Made by a program: the position numbers and the translations under genes. 64,000 bases of DNA from an uncultured Phocaeicola sp. (GTDB lineage Bacteria > Bacteroidota > Bacteroidia > Bacteroidales > Bacteroidaceae): the NCBI GenBank assembly GCA_944321015.1, contig CALUJS010000007.1, forward strand, positions 1-64,000, written 5' to 3'. Below are positions 56,146 through 64,000 of this stretch, piece by piece (positions within the stretch are counted from its first letter, which is position 1; each line of letters begins with the position of its first letter). Below the pieces are notes generated by a model. That model was given only the letters and a program-made list of their open reading frames with translations. It was not told the DNA's origin and searched no databases.

Positions 56146-57954
56146 ATGAAACCAATAAAGAAATATATTACGGCCGCCATGCTGGGCTCGCTGCTGTTCA
56201 CCGTCCAGTCGTGCGACCTCGATGAATACAATCCCGGCGGAACGACGGCCGATGAGGTATTCTCCTCGGAAGCCGGATTCGACGCGGTGTTGAACGGTGT
56301 CTACGGCTATTGGGGCGGACAGTTCTACGGACGCGAGGACATCGTGCTCTTGGTGAACGGCGGTGCCGACACCTGGATTAACATAGCCAATTGCGGTTAT
56401 GGCCGCCAGATGTCCAAGTACCAAGAGGGTAATTCTACCACAGGCCAGTTTCTCAACACGTGGCGTCGCCTCTATGAGATTATCAACGACTGCAACGCCT
56501 GCCTGAACCGCATTGATCAGGTGGATTGGAGCGATCCGGCGATGCGCAACAGCCGTTTCGGCGAAGCCAGCTTCATGCGCGCTTATGCCTACTGGATGTT
56601 GGTAGAAATGTATGGCAATGTGGAGCTGCGCACCACGGAAACCACCGAGCCGGTGTTTGAAGCTCATCGCAGCACGTATGCCGACCTCTACAACTGCATG
56701 TTGACCGATGTGCAGAATGCCATCGACAATGTGCCCGTGTCGCAAACCGATATAGGCCGCGTCACCAAGAAAGCCGCTTACGGCCTGAAGGCCCGTATCG
56801 CCCTGACCTACGCATCGCACTGCGAGAGCCAGGCCGAGAAGGACACCTACTATCAGATGGCGCAGGATGCGGCCGACTACGTCATCGAGCACCGAAGCGA
56901 GTTGGGCGTGCGCCTGTATGACACTCCGGGCGAAGTGTTCGACCCCGCCAACAACAAGACCAACGAAGAGGCCATGCTTATCGCCACACACTCCACAGTG
57001 CCCGAGTTGAACATGAACTCCAGCAACCCGAACCGTCTGCACATCTACTTCCATGCGAAGTATTCCGACTGGGTGGGCATAGCGATGAACTATGAGTATG
57101 GCAACGACCGTAACTCCAAGAGCGGTGGCATGTGTATGATGCCGACGAAGCACCTGCTGGAACTCTACAATGAGGATATTGACGCCCGTTATGGCGCATG
57201 GTTCCGTGAGAATTACTATCAGACGGCTACCGGTTATACTTGGACGGAAAACGACCTGAACCACTTTGAAAAGCCGCAAACCATGCTGGGCCGGTCGATG
57301 GCTCAGGGCGACTTAGCCATGTGCTTCACCAAGAAAGCTTGGGACGGCACAACGGAAGATAAGCGCGCGTTGCCTTATGCCATGGTGGATATCAACGATA
57401 CGTACGATCCTATTACAGGTGCTGTTACTACCAATGCGAACTTCAACCTTCACTTCCCCACGCTGCTGAAGTTCGAGGATGCTCACTTGGAAGAGCTTGG
57501 CCTGCCGACCAACTCGCAGGTAGGTTCCAACGACGTGTTCATGATGCGCTTGCCGGAGATGTACCTCATCGCTGCCGAGTGTGAGGTGATGAAGTCAAAT
57601 GGCAACCTCGACAATGCCGCCGACTATCTGAACGTCATCCGTCGTCGTGCCGCCGTGTCGGGCCATGAGACCGATATGGAAGTGACCGGTTCGCAGCTGG
57701 CAAGCCTCAGCGAAGGCGGCACCGCCCTCGACTTCATCCTCGACGAGCGTGCCCGCGAGCTTTGCGGCGAGTTCCTCCGCTGGTTCGACCTGAAGCGCAC
57801 GAACAACATCGTCCGCTACATCAAGGACCTGAACTACAATCCCGACGTAGCTCCGTATGTGAACGAGTATTGCAACCTCCGCCCGATACCCAACGGCTTC
57901 CTGACCACCATCTCCAACCCCGATGAGTTCGGTCAGAACCCCGGATGGAATTGA
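56146..57954 (+). CDS. SusD/RagB-family surface lipoprotein
   Basis: The 602-aa product has a lipoprotein signal (LLFTVQSCDLDEYNP, cysteine near residue 23), then GFDAVLNGVYGYWGGQF, NRIDQVDWSD, EASFMRAYAYWMLVEMYGNV (TPR-like), and the C-terminal RLPEMYLIAAECEVM and RARELCGEFLRWFDLKRTN signatures of the SusD family. It follows SusC by 30 bp and closes the sigma/FecR/SusC/SusD cluster. The substrate is unknown. Confidence 0.96.
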   Translation: MKPIKKYITAAMLGSLLFTVQSCDLDEYNPGGTTADEVFSSEAGFDAVLNGVYGYWGGQFYGREDIVLLVNGGADTWINIANCGYGRQMSKYQEGNSTTGQFLNTWRRLYEIINDCNACLNRIDQVDWSDPAMRNSRFGEASFMRAYAYWMLVEMYGNVELRTTETTEPVFEAHRSTYADLYNCMLTDVQNAIDNVPVSQTDIGRVTKKAAYGLKARIALTYASHCESQAEKDTYYQMAQDAADYVIEHRSELGVRLYDTPGEVFDPANNKTNEEAMLIATHSTVPELNMNSSNPNRLHIYFHAKYSDWVGIAMNYEYGNDRNSKSGGMCMMPTKHLLELYNEDIDARYGAWFRENYYQTATGYTWTENDLNHFEKPQTMLGRSMAQGDLAMCFTKKAWDGTTEDKRALPYAMVDINDTYDPITGAVTTNANFNLHFPTLLKFEDAHLEELGLPTNSQVGSNDVFMMRLPEMYLIAAECEVMKSNGNLDNAADYLNVIRRRAAVSGHETDMEVTGSQLASLSEGGTALDFILDERARELCGEFLRWFDLKRTNNIVRYIKDLNYNPDVAPYVNEYCNLRPIPNGFLTTISNPDEFGQNPGWN

Positions 57955-57971
57955 TGGGGAGCTAACAAGTT

Positions 57972-58022
57972 GACGAGTTGACAAGGAAAAAGGCTGATGC
58001 CTCGTTAACTTGTCAACTCGTC
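57972..58022 (+). repeat. GACGAGTTGACAAG inverted repeat after susD
   Basis: A perfect 14-bp inverted pair: GACGAGTTGACAAG at 57972-57985 and CTTGTCAACTCGTC at 58009-58022. It may act as terminator. It is of the same type as 33646-33713. Confidence 0.75.
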
Positions 58023-58081
58023 CCCTAAAACCTAAAAAAACTCCATGCCGTGAGGCATTAGATTGATTATAAGTTGTTGTT

Positions 58082-58124
58082 GTGCGCAGGCACGTGGCTG
58101 GTCCACGGAGTCTGCGCACTTTTA
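58082..58124. terminator. Terminator hairpin between susD and miaB
   Basis: GTGCGCAG (58082-58089) pairs with CTGCGCAC (58112-58119), followed by TTTT. It lies between convergent genes. Confidence 0.75.
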
Positions 58125-58126
58125 TG

Positions 58127-59494
58127 TTATTCCACCGTCTCGCCTTTGAGCGTAGCCGGACCGGCGTCGGTGATGCGCACCGTCACGAAGTCGCCTATGC
58201 GGTGCGTGCCACGGTCGAACACCACTACCTTGTTTTGTTCCGTGCGTCCGAAGAGCTGTTCCTTCGAGCGTTTCGATACGCCTTCCACCAGCACCTCATA
58301 AGTGCGGCCTATGCAGCGGCGGTTGCTTTCGGCCGACAGGCGGGTCTGCAGCTCGATGATTTCATTCAGGCGGCGAATTTTCACCTCCTCGGGCACGTCG
58401 TCGGGCAGATGTTTGGAGGCATATGTGCCGGGGCGTTCGGAGTATTTGAACATGAAGGCCGAGTCGTAGGCGCATTCCTCCATGAGCGAGAGCGACTGTT
58501 GGTGGTCCTCCTCCGTCTCCGAGTGGTAGCCCGAGAAGATGTCGGTGCTCAGTCCGCAGTCGGGGATGATGCGACGGATGGCGGCCACGCGGTCCAGATA
58601 CCACTCGCGGGTATATTTGCGGTTCATGAGCTTCAGGATGCGGTTGCTTCCGCTCTGCACGGGCAGGTGGATGTGCCGGCACACGTTGGGCACCTCGGCG
58701 ATGACGTGGAGCGTCTCGTCGCTCATGTCCTTGGGATGCGAGGTGGTGAATCGTATGCGCACGCCGGGAGCGGCCTCGGCCACACGGCGCAGCAGGGCGG
58801 GGAAGGTCACGGTCTCGCCCCCGTGTTCAAAGCGGTATGAGTTCACGTTCTGGCCCAGCAGGGTGATTTCCTTGTAGCCTTTCTGCACCAGGTCGTCCAC
58901 TTCGGCCAGAATGCTCTCCACGTCGCGGCTGCGTTCCCGTCCGCGCGTGTAGGGCACGATGCAGTAGTGGCAGAAGTTGTTGCATCCGCGCATGATGCTC
59001 ACGAAGCCCGACACGTGCGTGCCGCAGATGCGCGAGGGAATCACGTCGCGATAGGTTTCGGTGGTCGACAGTTCCACGTTGATAGCCTTCTCGCCCGCCT
59101 CTACCGAAGCGATGAGGTCCGGCAGGGTCAGGTAGGCATCCGGCCCGGCCACGAGGTCTACGTGGTGATGGGCGATGAGGTCGTCTTTCACCCGTTCGGC
59201 CATGCAGCCCAGCACGCCGATGATGAGCCCGTGTTTCTTTTTGGCGCGCAGGGCGTTGAGTGCTTCCAGCCGGTTCAGTATCTTCTGCTCGGCATTGTCG
59301 CGAATGGAGCAGGTGTTCAGGAACACGGCGTCGGCATCCTCCAGGTGTTCACACACCCGGTAGCCTGCCATCTGCATCACCGAGGCCACCACCTCACTGT
59401 CGGCCACGTTCATCTGGCAGCCGTACGTCTCGATAAACAAAAGCTTGTCCGCGGCAGCAGATTTTAAGTCTGCCCCTTGTTCTTTCTCTGTCAT
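58127..59494 (-). CDS. miaB: tRNA-2-methylthio-N6-dimethylallyladenosine synthase
   Basis: MiaB adds a methylthio group to i6A37 of tRNAs reading U-starting codons. The 455-aa product has the auxiliary cluster cysteines C26, C62 and C97, the radical-SAM CxxxCxxC (C171, C175, C178 in GCNNFCHYCIVPYTRG) and a C-terminal TRAM domain. ATG 59494 (MTEKEQGADLKSAA) is chosen; the frame further upstream is unlike any MiaB N-terminus. A TATCTTTG -7 element lies on the minus strand at 59539-59532. Confidence 0.96.
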   Translation of the reverse strand: MTEKEQGADLKSAAADKLLFIETYGCQMNVADSEVVASVMQMAGYRVCEHLEDADAVFLNTCSIRDNAEQKILNRLEALNALRAKKKHGLIIGVLGCMAERVKDDLIAHHHVDLVAGPDAYLTLPDLIASVEAGEKAINVELSTTETYRDVIPSRICGTHVSGFVSIMRGCNNFCHYCIVPYTRGRERSRDVESILAEVDDLVQKGYKEITLLGQNVNSYRFEHGGETVTFPALLRRVAEAAPGVRIRFTTSHPKDMSDETLHVIAEVPNVCRHIHLPVQSGSNRILKLMNRKYTREWYLDRVAAIRRIIPDCGLSTDIFSGYHSETEEDHQQSLSLMEECAYDSAFMFKYSERPGTYASKHLPDDVPEEVKIRRLNEIIELQTRLSAESNRRCIGRTYEVLVEGVSKRSKEQLFGRTEQNKVVVFDRGTHRIGDFVTVRITDAGPATLKGETVE

Positions 59495-59728
59495 AAAATA
59501 ATAGGTTAATAAGTTATTGATAATTTGTCGGCAAAGATAGTCACTCGCAGGCAAACAGCCGCAGGTTGCGGTCGATTTCCGTCGGCGGCGCCCGCAACCC
59601 TGCTTACGGACAGAAGCCCAGATAGTGGGTTTTGTTGATAAATCGTAACCCGAAGCGGGCATAAAACTTCGATTAAAAGCCCTTAAGTGCTAATTAATAT
59701 TAAAAGAGAAAAGAAAATTACCGAATTA

Positions 59729-59848
59729 TTTGATATAATGACTTCTGTTTTGCAATTTTGAGACGTGAAAAAACATTAGATTTTTTCATAGTTAAGGTTT
59801 AGGTTAAAGATTAAAGGGCAGGGAGCTGTGAAGTTCCCTGCTTTTTTT
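59729..59848 (+). ncRNA. Candidate small RNA with own promoter and terminator
   Basis: A candidate promoter has TTTG at 59729-59732, a 20-bp spacer and CAATTTTG at 59753-59760 (one base off consensus). Transcription from about 59767 would first form GAAAAAA/TTTTTTC (59767-59787) and end in the hairpin GCAGGGA/TCCCTGC (59818-59841) with seven Ts (59842-59848). No start codon or credible open frame fits. The element lies in the gap between miaB and the TonB receptor gene. I do not recognise an Rfam-type family. It could instead be a leader of the receptor gene. Confidence 0.4.
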
Positions 59849-59905
59849 GCGTCTTTCCGTGGTGTATAACAAAAGCACATGTCTGAAAAATAGCAATTTT
59901 TGGGT

Positions 59906-59938
59906 ATTGCATCCGGGTTGGCAAACACTCTATCTTTG
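59906..59938 (+). promoter_or_regulatory. Bacteroidales-type promoter for TonB receptor operon
   Basis: ATTG at 59906-59909, a 21-bp spacer and TATCTTTG at 59931-59938. The likely transcription start is near 59945. Confidence 0.7.
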
Positions 59939-59958
59939 CAACGCAAATGAAAAGAGGA

Positions 59959-62184
59959 ATGATGAAACGAATAGTAAATGCATTGGCCGTCTCATTGTTG
60001 GCTGTAGTTGGTTTGCAGGCGGCAGACAATCATGAAAAAGTAAAAGGGTATGTGTTGGACAAGGAAGGCTCTCCGTTGCCGGGGGCTTATGTGTATTGGA
60101 CGGACAAGAGTTCCCGTTGTGTGACCGATACGGAAGGATATTTTGAAATCGTCCGTTCTTTAAAAGCCGATTCATTGTGTTTTGATTATGTGGGTTTCCA
60201 GTCGCGCCGGATGAAGGTGGACAAACCCGGTGAAGTGCAGGTCGTAGTGCTGGAATCCAGTGCGGCTTTGCAGGAAGTAGTCGTCACATCGCGTACCATA
60301 GGGACATTGAAAAACCGTAAAAGCGTGTTTGGCACGGAAAGCATTTCGGCCGGTGAGCTTACTCGTGCGGCGTGTTGCAACTTGTCAGAAAGCTTTGAAA
60401 CCAATCCTTCGGTCGATGTGGCCTATAGCGATGCTGTAACCGGAGCCAAGCAGATACAACTTCTCGGCTTGGCGGGGACATACGTGCAGATGCTTACCGA
60501 AAACTTTCCCAATCAGCGTGGAGCGGCGGCTCTTTATGGGCTGGATTATATTCCCGGCCCGTGGATGCAGAGCATACAGGTGTCTAAAGGCGCGGCCTCG
60601 GTAAAGAACGGGTTTGAGTCGGTGACGGGCCAAATCAATGTGGAATATAAGAAACCTAAGATAGCCGACCCGCTGTTTGTGAATCTTTTCGCCAGTGATG
60701 CCGGACGTTATGAAGGCAATGCGGTGGGTGCCGTGGAGCTGAACGAACGTCTTTCCACAGCTCTTTTTCTGAACTATTATAATGAAGAGCAGTCGCACGA
60801 TAAGAATGGCGATTCTTTTCTTGATATGCCGAAGATGCAGTCATTCAGCGTCATGAACCGTTGGCATTACCAGACACCTCGCTTCGTGTCGCAGTCGGGT
60901 GTGAAGGTGCTTACGGACAAACGTACCAGTGGACAGACGATGCACACGCTTCCCGACGGTTATGCGTATGAACCTTATACCATAGGCCTGCGGGTCAATC
61001 GGGTAGAGCTGTTTTCCAAGAACGGCTTCATCCTCAATCCCGACAGGAATGAAAGCGTCGCAGTTATCGTTTCGGGTTCATATCATGACCAGGCTTCTAA
61101 TTATGCAACCGATGCGTATAATGTATACGAATCAAATGTATATGGTTCGTTGCTCTACGAGAGCGAGTTCGGCAGGCAGCATAAGCTTTGTGCCGGAATG
61201 AACTTTAATTGGGATAAGTATGCCCAGCGTGGTAATATTGTGGCACGTTACATGCCGGGTGTGCACAATGTGACTGAAAATACTACGGGTGCTTATGTGG
61301 AGTATACGTGGACGCCGATGGAACCGCTCACGGTGCTTGCCGGTCTGCGTGCCGATTATAGTTCGCTTTATGATTGGTTCGTTACGCCGCGCCTTCATGT
61401 GAAGTATGACATAGCCGAATGGTTTCACTTGCGTGCTTCCGTAGGTAAAGGTTATCGCAGCACGTTCGTGTTGCCGGATAACAGTTACCTGTTGGCTGGC
61501 AGCCGCACGTGGCATGTGGCCGATGAACTCACACAGGAGAGTGCCTGGAATTATGGAGTGAATGCATCGTTTTACATTCCGTTGGGAGATGAGGAGCTAA
61601 CGTTGTCGGCTGACTGGTATTACACCGATTTTCAAAATCAGATCGTCGTAGACTTGGACAGCGATGCTCATGCCGTGTCGTTCTATAATCTGCAGGGGCG
61701 TTCCACATCGAGCGTGTTTCAGGTAGAGGCAAGCTATCCGCTGTTTCGTGGCTTTACTCTGCTGGCGGCTTATCGCTGGATGGATGTGAAGTGTGATTAT
61801 AACGGACGACGTTTGCGCAAACCGTTGCAAAGCCGTTATAAAGCATTGGCGACGGCATCTTATGAGACACCGCTCAAAAAGTGGCAGTTTGACCTCACGG
61901 CACAGTTCAATGGCGGAGGGCGTATGCCGATGCCTGACGTTGCCAATCCCCTTTGGGCAAAGGATTTCGGAGCTTATACCGTGCTGAATGCTCAAATCAC
62001 GCGTCGCTTCCGTCATTGGAGCATTTATGCCGGAGGCGAGAATCTGACCGACTTTAAGCAAAAAAATCCGGTGGTGGGGGCTGACAATCCTTACGGGCCT
62101 GATTTTGATGCCACGATGGTGTGGGGACCTACGATGGGACGTAAGTTCTACATCGGTGTGCGTTTCAATATTCCGAAAGTATAA
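59959..62184 (+). CDS. TonB-dependent receptor, likely metal-related
   Basis: The 741-aa product spans an outer-membrane barrel fed by TonB. I chose ATG 59959 (MMKRIVNALAVSLLAVVGLQ) because the transcription start lies near 59945; an in-frame ATG at 59947 would leave almost no leader. It has a signal peptide, a carboxypeptidase-regulatory-like domain (VKGYVLDKEGSPLPGAYVYW), a plug (SFETNPSVDVAYSDAVTGAK, LTENFPNQRGAAALYGLDYI) and a barrel with a C-terminal aromatic strand (FYIGVRFNIPKV). There is no SusD gene beside it. The downstream HMA-domain proteins suggest copper or another metal as cargo, by context only. Confidence 0.92.
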   Translation: MMKRIVNALAVSLLAVVGLQAADNHEKVKGYVLDKEGSPLPGAYVYWTDKSSRCVTDTEGYFEIVRSLKADSLCFDYVGFQSRRMKVDKPGEVQVVVLESSAALQEVVVTSRTIGTLKNRKSVFGTESISAGELTRAACCNLSESFETNPSVDVAYSDAVTGAKQIQLLGLAGTYVQMLTENFPNQRGAAALYGLDYIPGPWMQSIQVSKGAASVKNGFESVTGQINVEYKKPKIADPLFVNLFASDAGRYEGNAVGAVELNERLSTALFLNYYNEEQSHDKNGDSFLDMPKMQSFSVMNRWHYQTPRFVSQSGVKVLTDKRTSGQTMHTLPDGYAYEPYTIGLRVNRVELFSKNGFILNPDRNESVAVIVSGSYHDQASNYATDAYNVYESNVYGSLLYESEFGRQHKLCAGMNFNWDKYAQRGNIVARYMPGVHNVTENTTGAYVEYTWTPMEPLTVLAGLRADYSSLYDWFVTPRLHVKYDIAEWFHLRASVGKGYRSTFVLPDNSYLLAGSRTWHVADELTQESAWNYGVNASFYIPLGDEELTLSADWYYTDFQNQIVVDLDSDAHAVSFYNLQGRSTSSVFQVEASYPLFRGFTLLAAYRWMDVKCDYNGRRLRKPLQSRYKALATASYETPLKKWQFDLTAQFNGGGRMPMPDVANPLWAKDFGAYTVLNAQITRRFRHWSIYAGGENLTDFKQKNPVVGADNPYGPDFDATMVWGPTMGRKFYIGVRFNIPKV

Positions 62185-62208
62185 ATGTGTTTAATCTGAT
62201 AATAACGT

Positions 62209-62535
62209 ATGAGGACAAGAATTTTTGCATTGTTAGCCATCCTTTTAGTGGCTTTTGCGACCTCTTCTTTAGCCGATGGCAAAAAGAAGGACAAAAAGAA
62301 AGAAACAGTGACTTACATTGTGTCAATGACGTGTGAGAACTGCAAGCAGCGCATTGAGGAGAACATACCTTTTGAAAAAGGTGTGACCGATTTGAAAGTC
62401 GATTTGCCGGCCAAGACGGTCACTATCGAATACCGTGCGGACAAGACCACGCCTGACAAACTGAAAGCTGCCATTCAGAAATTGGGCTATACGGCAATGC
62501 CTTTCCATCCGAAGAAGAAGGAGGATAAGAACTGA
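62209..62535 (+). CDS. Secreted heavy-metal-associated (HMA) domain protein
   Basis: The 108-aa product has a signal peptide (residues 1-22), a lysine-rich linker (GKKKDKKKE) and one HMA fold with the metal-binding motif MTCENC (C42 and C45). The C-terminus is basic (PKKKEDKN). HMA domains bind Cu(I) or similar ions. It is 24 bp after the TonB receptor and 40 bp before a triple-HMA protein, so the three are probably one operon handling metal in the periplasm. Confidence 0.9.
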   Translation: MRTRIFALLAILLVAFATSSLADGKKKDKKKETVTYIVSMTCENCKQRIEENIPFEKGVTDLKVDLPAKTVTIEYRADKTTPDKLKAAIQKLGYTAMPFHPKKKEDKN

Positions 62536-62575
62536 ATATAATCTTTTTTATTAACAAATAATCAAATAATAAGGT

Positions 62576-63292
62576 ATGAAAGCAAAATTTTTATTGGCCG
62601 TGTTGTTCACGGCTTTTGTAGGTGCAGCTTCTGCACAGAGCACAGTAGCCAAGTTTCGTATAGAAAGCATGCGTTGTGGCGGATGCCTGGGGCGTGTAAC
62701 CAAGGCGCTGAAAGCAACTGCGGGCGTGGAGTCCGTAAAAGGCGACATGGAGAAGAAAATGGTTATTGTCAGTTATGATGCGGGGAAGGTGACTCCTTCC
62801 GCCATGAAAGAAGCGCTTGCCGACATTAAGATGCCTGCTGCGGATTATGACCCGAATGAAGTCATCAGCCGTCAAGTCCTTTTTCATGCCGGACAGATGC
62901 GTTGTGGCGGATGTGCCGGGAAGGTAAAGAAGAACATTGGCGCAGAACCGGGCGTACAAAGTGTGGAGGTGGACTTGAATACTAAAAATGTGACCATCAC
63001 TTATGATGCCAACAAGGTAAGCTCGCAGGAATTGAAAGATGATTTCAAGAAGTTCAATTACACGGTATGCCGTGCTTATCCGAATGACATAGTGAAGTAT
63101 GCCACTTTCCGTGTGAAGGATGCCGCTAAGGCTTCCGGACAGTTGGAGAGTGTCAAAGGCGTGCTCGATGCCAATGTTGATGCCGCAAGTGGACTTGTGG
63201 CGTTGAGTTACAACACCCGTGTGCTGGCAGATGAAGCCGCCCTTATGGCACAGGTGAAAGCGGCAGGTTGTGAGGTGGAAACCAATAATTGA
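62576..63292 (+). CDS. Secreted triple-HMA-like metal-binding protein
   Basis: The 238-aa product has a signal peptide (residues 1-21, ending GAASAQ) and two HMA domains with MRCGGC motifs (C34/C37 and C110/C113). A third HMA-like fold follows (from about residue 173: ATFRVKDAAKASGQLESVKG), whose CxxC is replaced by DAAKA, so it cannot bind metal the same way. The first two repeats are alike (SMRCGGCLGRVTKAL and QMRCGGCAGKVKKNI). It probably buffers or passes on Cu(I) in the periplasm. Confidence 0.9.
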   Translation: MKAKFLLAVLFTAFVGAASAQSTVAKFRIESMRCGGCLGRVTKALKATAGVESVKGDMEKKMVIVSYDAGKVTPSAMKEALADIKMPAADYDPNEVISRQVLFHAGQMRCGGCAGKVKKNIGAEPGVQSVEVDLNTKNVTITYDANKVSSQELKDDFKKFNYTVCRAYPNDIVKYATFRVKDAAKASGQLESVKGVLDANVDAASGLVALSYNTRVLADEAALMAQVKAAGCEVETNN

Positions 63293-63318
63293 GAACTGTT
63301 ATAAGAACTAATTAAAGT

Positions 63319-63371
63319 CGAGCGCATGTCCTTGTCTCCCGACTGCCATTGGTCGATAAGGAATGCGCTCG
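63319..63371 (+). promoter_or_regulatory. Long intercistronic hairpin before the last SusC gene
   Basis: CGAGCGCAT (63319-63327) pairs with ATGCGCTCG (63363-63371), with CCTT and AAGG paired inside. There is no T-run. It may be an RNA processing or stability element, or part of a leader. Confidence 0.5.
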
Positions 63372-63387
63372 TATCAAATAATAAGGT

Positions 63388-64000
63388 ATGACAAAAGTAA
63401 TATACTTTGTCGGGTCGGCCGATAGCCGGCTCGTGAAAAAACGTGTATTGTTCAGCTTGTTAACATTCTTTTTCTTGTTTGCAGCAGTGCGGGCACAAGA
63501 TTTATCCCAAGTGACGGGAAAGGTGTTGGCAGCAGACGATACGCCGGTGATTGGCGCCTATGTCACCGTGAATGGAGAGAAAGGTGGAGCGGTGACTGAT
63601 GCAGATGGTCGTTTTACGCTTCGCGTAGAAAAGGAGAAATATCCACGCACGTTGGTTGTGAAGTATATTGGTTACAAAACTACACAGATTCCTTTGTATA
63701 GCAGACGGGATACGCACGGTCAGATTATAAGGCTGGAGGAAGATAATTATTCGCTTGACGATGTAGTGGTAGTCGGTTACGGCACTTCTTCCCGTAAGAA
63801 ACTGACAGGCGCGGTGTCTAAAGTGGATGGTTCCATTGTTGCTCAGGCCACACAAGATGCGCCCATCTTGGCATTGCAAGGACATGCGTCCGGTGTGTAT
63901 GTTACTCAATCGTCCGGTGTGCCGGGCGGGGGCAATACGAGCATCATCATTCGTGGACAAAACACACTGACCTCCCAGACCGAACCACTCTATGTGGTGG
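63388..64000 (+). CDS. SusC-family TonB-dependent receptor, 3' end outside window
   Basis: Only the first about 204 codons are present. Starting at ATG 63388 they show a signal-anchor region (MTKVIYFVGSADSRLVKKRV, then LFSLLTFFFLFAAVRAQ), a carboxypeptidase-regulatory-like domain (VTGKVLAADDTPVIGAYVTV, DGRFTLRVEKEK), and the plug start (DVVVVGYGTSSRKKLTGAVS, ALQGHASGVYVTQ). There is no G-tract after the signal peptide, in contrast to the other two SusC genes. It is 95 bp after the triple-HMA gene with a long hairpin between, so its link to the metal operon is uncertain. Confidence 0.9.
   Translation, partial: MTKVIYFVGSADSRLVKKRVLFSLLTFFFLFAAVRAQDLSQVTGKVLAADDTPVIGAYVTVNGEKGGAVTDADGRFTLRVEKEKYPRTLVVKYIGYKTTQIPLYSRRDTHGQIIRLEEDNYSLDDVVVVGYGTSSRKKLTGAVSKVDGSIVAQATQDAPILALQGHASGVYVTQSSGVPGGGNTSIIIRGQNTLTSQTEPLYVV

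Noticed and set aside
54412-57279. 955-codon open frame antisense to SusC/SusD
   Set aside because: It spans two well-supported genes on the other strand and shows no signal peptide or motifs.
59947-59961. ATG 59947 as start of the TonB receptor
   Set aside because: The promoter at 59906-59938 would leave almost no leader. ATG 59959 gives a clean signal peptide, though 59947 cannot be fully excluded.

Overview
The window looks like chromosomal DNA from a Bacteroidales bacterium (phylum Bacteroidota) with moderately high GC. The evidence is three SusC-type TonB-dependent receptors (one cut by the window end) plus two other TonB-dependent or outer-membrane barrel proteins, two SusD lipoproteins, a DUF4843/PKD-like lipoprotein pair, a fused SecDF, a fused gamma-alpha KorA, and many promoters of the Bacteroidales type (TTTG, 19-21 bp, TAnnTTTG). 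Genus and species cannot be fixed from sequence alone.

Layout. 0-8.4 kb: tRNA-Leu(CAA), mscL, manC, a barrel protein, split LysO, two FKBP isomerases, a sirtuin and rubredoxin. 8.8-12.4 kb: cydAB and rnhB. 12.6-21.2 kb: a SusC/SusD/DUF4843/PKD-like/thioredoxin operon whose SusC is frameshifted at a G8 tract and whose two middle lipoprotein genes are strikingly AT-rich. 21.2-23.2 kb: three 329-bp tandem repeats full of small palindromes beside a Y1 HUH transposase of the REP-associated type. 23.2-35.2 kb: DUF3108/Ig-like/GH3 operon, pfkA, an RlmL-like methyltransferase, dipeptidyl peptidase IV, purD and two membrane proteins. 35.3-40.6 kb: a two-gene ryanodine-receptor-domain module, a glycoside hydrolase-like protein, a transaldolase-like aldolase and HU. 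40.8-47.3 kb: two rhomboid proteases, an EEP-family hydrolase, secDF and tRNA-Arg(CCT). 47.9-50.8 kb: korAB. 51-58 kb: ECF sigma factor, FecR anti-sigma factor, SusC and SusD. 58-64 kb: miaB, a candidate small RNA, and an operon of a TonB receptor with secreted heavy-metal-associated (HMA) domain proteins, followed by a truncated SusC.

Four things stand out. (1) Both complete SusC genes carry a run of eight G residues immediately after the signal peptide. One is in frame and one is out of frame, and the two wrong registers I translated at each locus meet a stop within a few codons; this looks like phase variation of nutrient receptors. (2) Eight intergenic arrays share an exact 22-bp unit made of two alternating palindromes (CATATG and CGCTCGCGAGCG). 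I know of no name for this family. (3) The transposase and its tandem palindromic repeats look like a REP/RAYT system. (4) A membrane protein with a Rossmann-like region and a ryanodine-receptor-like C-terminus sits next to a stand-alone RyR-domain protein.

All calls come from reading the sequence and translations; no database search was possible. Gaps of more than about 300 bases without a gene (about 8.34-8.82, 12.33-12.89, 21.2-22.6, 43.47-44.03, 47.05-47.89 and 59.5-59.95 kb) hold the repeats, promoters, terminators and tRNA listed; I saw nothing else I could support in them.
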